A DNA stretch of 64,000 nucleotides, taken from the NCBI RefSeq assembly GCF_016765775.1, contig NZ_JAESVN010000006.1, forward strand, positions 186,001 to 250,000, read 5' to 3'. The stretch comes from Szabonella alba (GTDB lineage Bacteria; Pseudomonadota; Alphaproteobacteria; Rhodobacterales; Rhodobacteraceae). The notes under the pieces were generated by a model. The model made no database searches. It had not been told where the DNA came from and saw only the letters and a list, made by a program, of their open reading frames with translations. Both the position numbers and the translations under genes were made by a program. Shown piece by piece: positions 58,975 through 64,000 of this stretch. Numbering within the stretch: the stretch's first letter is position 1; every line of letters starts with the position of its first letter.

Positions 58975-60542
58975 AGCGCCAGCCCCATCACTTCGGGCCG
59001 GAACAACCGCGCCTCCATTTCGCGCAGGTCGGGTGACACGCGCAGCGGGGTTGCGGACTGGTCCAGAATGTCGCGCTGCAGATCCATTCCCGGCGCGATC
59101 TCGGTCACCGTCAGCCCCTCGGGCATCAGGCGGATCACGCAACGCTCGGTCACATAGGTGATGTGCTGGCCCTGCATCACCGCGCGCCGCCCCGAAAAGC
59201 TGACCTGATCGACCTTCGGCACGAATTTCGGGATGCGCCCCTCCTTGTCGATCACCAGCCGGCCATCCTCGATGCGCATCTTCGCGCCCGCATTGAAATT
59301 GCCGCTGAAAACGATCTTTTTCGCGCGGGAGGTGATATCGACAAAGCCCCCCGCCCCCGCCGTCCGGTGCGGGGTGGCCGACAGGCGGCTGACATTGACC
59401 GAACCTTCGGCGTCGATCTCAAGAAAGGACAGCAGCGAGCAATCGAAGCCGCCGCCCTGAAAATAGATGAACTGATGCGGTGATGCGACGAAAGCCTCGG
59501 CATTGGACGCGCAGCCGAACTTGAAATCCAGCAGGGGAACGCCGCCCACGGCACCCTGTTCGATCACCCATGTCACGCGGCCATGCTGGCCTTCCTCGAT
59601 CAGGATGCGCGGCACATTGGCCGAGATGCCAAAGCCGATATTGACCGCCCAGCCCGGTTGCAACTCGGTCGCCACACGACGGGCGATCACCTTGGCGGGG
59701 TTGAAATCGGGCGTCTCGAAACTGGACATCGGGCGGAACAATTCGCCCGAAATGGCCGGATCATAGGGGGTTGCGGTGGTCTGCAGTGCATCGGGCGCCT
59801 CGACGATCACATCGACAAGGATGCCCGGCACCCGCACGTCATGCGGGCGCAGCGTGCCCTGTGCCGCGACGCGCCGCACCTGTGCGATGACGATGCCGCC
59901 GGAATTGCGCGCCGCCAGTGCCATTTCCATCGCGCCCAGCGTGGCGCCCTCCATCTCATAGGTCAGATTGCCGTTCTCATCGGCGGTGCTGGCGCGGATG
60001 ATCGCGACATCGGGCCGGATCGCCGGGAAATGCAGCCATGTCTCACCGTCGAATTCCACCCGCCGCGCGAGCGGGATTTTCCGCGCGCTGTCATTCATCG
60101 CGCAGCCATCCTGTTCGGGATCAACAAATGTGTCCATCCCCACCTTGGTCAAGACGCCGGGCCGCTTTGCCGCGCCTTCGCGCAGCATGTCGAACAGGAT
60201 GCCCGACGGGATGTTCCACGCCGCCAGATCCTCGGCAAGGATGCGCTGCCAGATCAGCGGCGGTTCGGCATTGGTCGGCCCTGACGGGTAGGATCCGCCG
60301 ATGACCCGTGCCAGCATCCCCTTATGCGCGATATGGTCCACGCCCTTGGTGCCGAACATGTCCCCCGCCGCGATCGGATGGATCGAGGTCAGGTTGCGCG
60401 GCGCGCCCTCGGCCAGAAACCGTTCCCCCAAAGCCTTGAGCACCGCATCGGGACAAAGCAACCCTGATGAGGAATTCACCGCAACCGTTGCCCCGTCGAG
60501 AACAAGGCGTGCCGCCTCGGCGGCTGTCTTCACTTTCGACAA
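58971..60542 (-). CDS. Family I acyl-CoA:acetate CoA-transferase (YdiF/PCT-like)
   Basis: A 523-residue fused alpha-beta CoA-transferase. The N-terminal half begins TAAEAARLVLDGATVAVNSSSG, and the catalytic Glu is in VTWVIEQGAVGGVPLLDFKFG. Length and order fit the YdiF/propionate CoA-transferase group. It activates short-chain acids with CoA from acetyl-CoA. A TAACTGAACGGTTA site lies 30 bp upstream. It is followed by an overlapping enoyl-CoA hydratase. Confidence 0.88.
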   Translation of the reverse strand: MSKVKTAAEAARLVLDGATVAVNSSSGLLCPDAVLKALGERFLAEGAPRNLTSIHPIAAGDMFGTKGVDHIAHKGMLARVIGGSYPSGPTNAEPPLIWQRILAEDLAAWNIPSGILFDMLREGAAKRPGVLTKVGMDTFVDPEQDGCAMNDSARKIPLARRVEFDGETWLHFPAIRPDVAIIRASTADENGNLTYEMEGATLGAMEMALAARNSGGIVIAQVRRVAAQGTLRPHDVRVPGILVDVIVEAPDALQTTATPYDPAISGELFRPMSSFETPDFNPAKVIARRVATELQPGWAVNIGFGISANVPRILIEEGQHGRVTWVIEQGAVGGVPLLDFKFGCASNAEAFVASPHQFIYFQGGGFDCSLLSFLEIDAEGSVNVSRLSATPHRTAGAGGFVDITSRAKKIVFSGNFNAGAKMRIEDGRLVIDKEGRIPKFVPKVDQVSFSGRRAVMQGQHITYVTERCVIRLMPEGLTVTEIAPGMDLQRDILDQSATPLRVSPDLREMEARLFRPEVMGLAL

Positions 60543-60571
60543 AGGGTCGCTCCTTCAGGGCTGGCATCAAG

Positions 60572-60585
60572 TAACTGAACGGTTA
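60572..60585. promoter_or_regulatory. Operator candidate TAACYGAACRGTTA (copy 2)
   Basis: TAACTGAACGGTTA lies 30 bp upstream of the CoA-transferase start. It is the same motif as at 57530-57543, read in the opposite sense. The rest of the 250-bp gap (60543-60792) down to the ligase stop shows no clear gene or terminator. Confidence 0.6.
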
Positions 60586-60792
60586 TCAAACTAGCGAGAA
60601 TCCGGCACCAAGATCAAGTCTCAATCGCCGGGCCGCGGCAGAAGCGGTACGGGGAGGCAGGGCAACGCCTGACCTCAGGCCGCCTTGGCGCAGCGTTCCA
60701 AGAGCGGGAACTGGAAACGGGGTCAGAGTCGGGCCGCGGACGTGGGGCCGGAAGGTGGCGCAGGAACGGCTGGCCGCCGCTCCATTCCGGTT

Positions 60793-62487
60793 TCAGCGCC
60801 CCTCCACCGCCAGCGCCTTTGCCATTTCGCGCAGGCGGGCGCGGATCGTCTTGCCGGTGGTGGTGGCGGGCATCTCGTCGATGAAATGGATCGCGCGCGG
60901 AAATTCATAGGCGGCAAGCCTTGTGCGGACATGGTCGGCAATGGCGTCACGGATCGCATCCGAGGGGTCGAAACCGGGGGCCAGCCGGATGAAGGCGGCG
61001 ACGATCTCACCGCGCAGCGGATCAGGTTGGCCGACAACGCCCGCCATCTGCACTGCCGGATGACCGATCAGACAATCCTCGATCTCGGCCGGGCCGATCC
61101 GGTAACCGCCCGAGGATATCACGTCATCATCGCGCCCGACAAAGCGCAGCCGCCCGTCGGGCCGCCGCTCCGCCCGGTCCCCGGTCAAAAGCCAACGCCC
61201 CGTGGGGCCAGTCACGAATTTGGCCGCCGTCGCGCCCGGGTTCTGCCAATAACCCAGAAACATCACGGGGTCGGGGGACAGCACGGCAATCGTGCCCTCC
61301 ACCCCGTCGGGCTGCGGCAGGCCGGTGGCGGGGTCGATCACCTCGACCCGGTGGCCCGGAACGGGGCGACCCATGATGCCCGGTTCGGGCCGCTCAAGGG
61401 CTGCACAGGCGCTGACGATCATGTTGCATTCGGTCTGGCCGTAAAATTCATTGATCGTGACGCCCAGCGCCTGCCTCCCCCAGTCCAGCAACTCGCTGCC
61501 CAGCGTCTCACCGCCCGAGGCGACCGAGCGCAGGCGCAGCCCCCAGTCACGGCTGGAGGGGTCGGCCTTCATCATCTTCAGCGCGGTCGGCGGCAGAAAG
61601 GCATTGCGCACGCCGAAACGCCGCATCAGGTCGCAGGCAGCCTGCGGGGTGAATTTGCCGAAGCGGCAGGCCACGACCGCGATGCCATGATGCAGCGCGG
61701 GCAGCAGCACATCGAACAGCCCCCCGATCCAGGCCCAGTCGGCCGGGGTCCAGAACAGATCCCCCTCGGCAGGGAGGAAATCATGGCTGATCTCGACCCC
61801 CGGCAGATGCCCCAACAGCACCCGGTGGCCATGCAGCGCGCCCTTGGGGTTGCCCGTCGTGCCCGAGGTGTAGATCAGCACCGCAGGCGTATCGGCCAGC
61901 GTATCAACCGGCGTGAAATCGGACGAAGCCCCCTCCATCGCCGCCGCGAAATCGACCAGTCCCGGCATGTGGGGTGCGCCCGCCAGACCATCCACGACAA
62001 GGATATGCTCCAGCGCGGGCAAATCGTCCCGGATCCCGGCAAGGCGCGGCAGGCTGGCGCGGTCAGTGACCAGAACCCGCGCCCCGCTGTCGCGCAACCG
62101 GTGCAGCAAAGCCTCGGGTCCGAACAGCGTGAACAGCGGCAGTGAGACGCATCCCGCCTTGAAGGCCCCGATATGGGCCAGCGCCGTTTCCCGTCGCTGG
62201 CTCAGCAGAATCGCCACCCGGTCGCCCGCCGCATCGGTGTCTTGCCCCGACCCCAGACCGAAGCCTGCCAACACATTGGCAAAGCGGTTCGACAGATCCC
62301 GCAACTGGCCGAAACTGGTGCGGGTTTCGGGGCCCCTGCCATCCTCACCCGCCTCGATCAGCGCCAACCGGTCGGGATCAACCGCCGCCCAGCGGTCACA
62401 GACATCGACCCCGATATTGTAGCTGTCAGGCACGTCCCAGCGGAAGGTCCGGCCCAGCACGGCATAGCTGTCGGCAGATGGCAGCAT
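60793..62487 (-). CDS. AMP-dependent acyl-CoA synthetase (AcsA-like)
   Basis: A 564-residue adenylate-forming ligase. Motifs are the P-loop IYTSGTTGNPKGALHGH, INEFYGQTECN, LLTGDRAERRPDGRLRFVGRDDDVI, and the acyl-transfer Lys in TTTGKTIRARLRE. It makes acyl-CoA from short or medium acids, ATP and CoA. GGGGGG lies just before the chosen ATG. It provides a second acid-activation route next to the CoA-transferase. Confidence 0.9.
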   Translation of the reverse strand: MLPSADSYAVLGRTFRWDVPDSYNIGVDVCDRWAAVDPDRLALIEAGEDGRGPETRTSFGQLRDLSNRFANVLAGFGLGSGQDTDAAGDRVAILLSQRRETALAHIGAFKAGCVSLPLFTLFGPEALLHRLRDSGARVLVTDRASLPRLAGIRDDLPALEHILVVDGLAGAPHMPGLVDFAAAMEGASSDFTPVDTLADTPAVLIYTSGTTGNPKGALHGHRVLLGHLPGVEISHDFLPAEGDLFWTPADWAWIGGLFDVLLPALHHGIAVVACRFGKFTPQAACDLMRRFGVRNAFLPPTALKMMKADPSSRDWGLRLRSVASGGETLGSELLDWGRQALGVTINEFYGQTECNMIVSACAALERPEPGIMGRPVPGHRVEVIDPATGLPQPDGVEGTIAVLSPDPVMFLGYWQNPGATAAKFVTGPTGRWLLTGDRAERRPDGRLRFVGRDDDVISSGGYRIGPAEIEDCLIGHPAVQMAGVVGQPDPLRGEIVAAFIRLAPGFDPSDAIRDAIADHVRTRLAAYEFPRAIHFIDEMPATTTGKTIRARLREMAKALAVEGR

Positions 62488-62601
62488 GTCTTTCCCCCCG
62501 CGTCCCGCCCCCCGGCGAAACGCCCGATTCCCGAATTGCGCAGCCTGTCCCAAGGCCTGCCCGGCCCGAAACATCCTGCGCCGAGACTGCCATAAGCTGA
62601 A

Positions 62602-62615
62602 CAACTGTTCAATTC
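62602..62615. promoter_or_regulatory. Degenerate TAACYGAACRGTTA operator (copy 3)
   Basis: On the minus strand GAATTGAACAGTTG matches the shared motif at 11 of 14 positions, and it overlaps a perfect palindrome TGAACAACTGTTCA (62598-62611). It lies about 115 bp upstream of the ligase start and in the divergent gap (62488-62715) with TRAP system 5. Confidence 0.4.
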
Positions 62616-62715
62616 TTGTCCGGCAGGACAATTGCGGCGTTGACAGGGCCGGGGCCGGGCACGGATAGTCAGGGGCAGAGCATGGGACAAACCCATGTCA
62701 CGGGAGGATAGCCGA

Positions 62716-63219
62716 ATGTTGTTCCGTCTGGTCGACGGCCTCAATGAGGTTGTCGGGAAAGTTGTCGCATGGGTCGCCGTCATCTTTGCGGCGCTCATCA
62801 TCTATGATGTCGTGCTGCGCTATGTCTTCAACGCGCCGACGCTCTGGGCCTTTGATCTGACCAAGGGTCTGTTCGGCTTCTACTTCATTCTGCTGGGTGG
62901 CTATGCGCTGCGCCATCAGTCGCATGTGCGGGTCGATCTGGTCACTTCGGCGCTGCGGCCCAGCCCCCGCCGGATTGCCGAAATGGCAGGGTATTTGCTG
63001 TTCTTCTTTCCCTTCGCGTGGGTCTTCACGCATCAAAGCTATCTTTTCGCGGCGCGTGCCTGGGCGCAGGGGGAAACCACCTATGGCGCGATCCAGATGC
63101 CGGTCTATCCGTTCAAGATCGCCATGGCCGTGGCGGCGGTGCTGCTGCTGCTGCAAGGGATCTCGGAATTCCTGAAACTGCTGCTGAACCGCACCGGGGA
63201 GACCACCAATGACCGGTGA
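62716..63219 (+). CDS. TRAP transporter small permease DctQ (system 5)
   Basis: A 167-residue four-helix subunit with IIYDVVLRYVFNAPTLWAFDLTKGLFGFYFILLGGYALRHQSHVRVDLV. The second ATG was chosen for its GGGAGG at 8 bp; an ATG at 62695 would add seven polar residues. It diverges from the acyl-CoA synthetase gene and overlaps dctM. Confidence 0.88.
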   Translation: MLFRLVDGLNEVVGKVVAWVAVIFAALIIYDVVLRYVFNAPTLWAFDLTKGLFGFYFILLGGYALRHQSHVRVDLVTSALRPSPRRIAEMAGYLLFFFPFAWVFTHQSYLFAARAWAQGETTYGAIQMPVYPFKIAMAVAAVLLLLQGISEFLKLLLNRTGETTNDR

Positions 63220-64000
63220 GATGATCGCACTCATCATGGCGGGGCTGCTGGTCCTTGGCCTGTTCATGGGCCATCCGCTGGCCTTCGTTCTGGGCGGAAC
63301 GGCCGTGCTGGGTGCGCTGATCGCGGGCAAGCCGCAGGTTCTGGGCATTGTCATCAACCGCATCTATGGCGATGTGCTGGACAATTACGTTCTGATCGCG
63401 ATTCCGCTTTTCGTGCTGATGGCCCGGTTCCTGTCAGACAGCGGCGTGACCGACCGTATGTTCGAATCGCTGCGGTTGATGCTGGCGCGGGTCACCGGCG
63501 GGCTGGGGCTGGCGGTCGTACTGATCTCGATCCTGCTGGCTGCGACCACCGGCATCATCGGGGCCTCGATCACCGTGATGGGGGTGATGGCGCTGAAACC
63601 CATGCTGCAATACGGCTATTCGAAACAGCTTAGCACAGGGCTGATCGCGGCCTCGGGCTGTCTGGGCATCCTGATCCCGCCCTCGATCATGCTGATCCTG
63701 ATGTCGTCGAATTCCGGCATCTCGGTCGGCGAGCTTTTTGCCGGGGCCATGGTGCCGGGCATCCTGCTGGGCCTCTGCTACGGGCTTTACGTTGCTGCGG
63801 TCGCCTTTTTCCGACCTGATCTGGCGCCCGCCGTGCGGCTGGAGGAACATATCACGCGCGGCGCACTTCTTCGGATGCTGCTGCTTGAGGCGCTGCCGCC
63901 GCTGGTGCTGATCTTCGGCATACTGGGCACGATGCTGATGGGCATCGCCACCGCGACCGAGGCCTCGGCCGTGGGCGCGGTGCTGGCGCTGCTGATCGTG
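63209..64000 (+). CDS. TRAP transporter large permease DctM (system 5), cut at window end
   Basis: The first 264 residues of a DctM of the larger subgroup. It begins MTGEMIALIMAGLLVLGLFMG and has VLIAIPLFVLMARFLSDSG, TGIIGASITVMGVMALKPML, and GCLGILIPPSIMLILMSS, then TATEASAVGAV at the cut end. The ATG with GGGGAG upstream overlaps the dctQ stop by 11 bp. No dctP gene is seen before it; it may lie beyond the window. Confidence 0.9.
   Translation, partial: MTGEMIALIMAGLLVLGLFMGHPLAFVLGGTAVLGALIAGKPQVLGIVINRIYGDVLDNYVLIAIPLFVLMARFLSDSGVTDRMFESLRLMLARVTGGLGLAVVLISILLAATTGIIGASITVMGVMALKPMLQYGYSKQLSTGLIAASGCLGILIPPSIMLILMSSNSGISVGELFAGAMVPGILLGLCYGLYVAAVAFFRPDLAPAVRLEEHITRGALLRMLLLEALPPLVLIFGILGTMLMGIATATEASAVGAVLALLIV

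Noticed and set aside
58192-59142. ATG-started 316-residue version of the second enoyl-CoA hydratase
   Set aside because: The first 56 residues lie inside the CoA-transferase gene and have no crotonase similarity; the GTG at 58974 overlaps the upstream stop as expected for coupled genes.
1-64000. CRISPR arrays, tRNA or rRNA genes, insertion sequences, integrase or attachment sites
   Set aside because: No regularly spaced repeats, no tRNA-like arms with TTCGA loop in a 75-base context, no transposase or recombinase motifs and no terminal repeats were found by reading both strands.

Overview
The window is a GC-rich, gene-dense stretch of an alphaproteobacterium. The likely source is a Paracoccus or Rhodobacter relative in the Rhodobacterales. 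Supporting signs are the codon use, the abundance of TRAP transporters, the CbiZ-type cobamide salvage gene, a GAAC-N7-GAAC SOS box and a hairpin repeat of the kind common between genes in that order. No rRNA, tRNA, CRISPR array, transposase, phage or replication gene was seen. The content is almost wholly accessory catabolism and uptake, as on a chromid, a megaplasmid or a catabolic island.

Layout, left to right. 1-1466: cut-off YfcC-type carboxylate carrier diverging from a GntR regulator. 1500-4516: molybdate uptake modA-modB-modC with a short ModE. 4592-5218: YdeI-like protein. 5350-10831: adenosylcobalamin riboswitch driving btuB-btuF-btuC-btuD-cbiZ. 10869-19673: nine genes on the minus strand with two complete TRAP transporters, an SDR, a cyclase-family hydrolase and an SAF-domain dehydrogenase. 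20061-27464: N-methyl amine region with two Old Yellow Enzyme/FAD demethylases, TetR, LysR and an MttB-family corrinoid methyltransferase. 27594-30792: ribokinase, FucU mutarotase, SGNH hydrolase and a divergent aldo/keto reductase. 30817-40882: amino-sugar regulon, with murQ, a sugar ABC transporter and a Gfo/Idh/MocA dehydrogenase on one side and a BadF-type kinase, GntR regulator, SIS deaminase and nagA on the other. 40941-47915: CoA-transferase, enoyl-CoA hydratase, hydroxyacid dehydrogenase, amidohydrolase and TRAP operon. 48339-48650: small SOS-controlled repeat protein. 48751-53577: TRAP plus DHDPS-family aldolase operon with a divergent GntR. 53599-62487: acyl-CoA region (acyl-CoA dehydrogenase, SDR, DUF993, TIM-barrel isomerase, MaoC hydratase, enoyl-CoA hydratase, CoA-transferase, AMP-dependent ligase). 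62716-64000: fifth TRAP system, cut by the window end.

How the genes fit together. Most blocks pair one importer with a short set of enzymes and a local regulator. The amino-sugar block reads as a near-complete route from N-acetylmuramic acid or GlcNAc to fructose-6-phosphate. The B12 block would supply the corrinoid that the MttB-family enzyme needs. The acyl-CoA block appears to be coordinated by a shared operator, TAACYGAACRGTTA, found in front of two operons and in degenerate form in front of a third. Three dctP genes and one ABC binding-protein gene that lie first in their transporter operons are followed by strong GC hairpins, which would favour a high ratio of binding protein to membrane subunit.

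The least explained parts are the acyl-CoA dehydrogenase-SDR-DUF993-TIM operon, the SAF-dehydrogenase/double-TRAP string, and the LexA-box small protein built of two repeats. Functions are assigned from motifs and family knowledge only; no database search was run.
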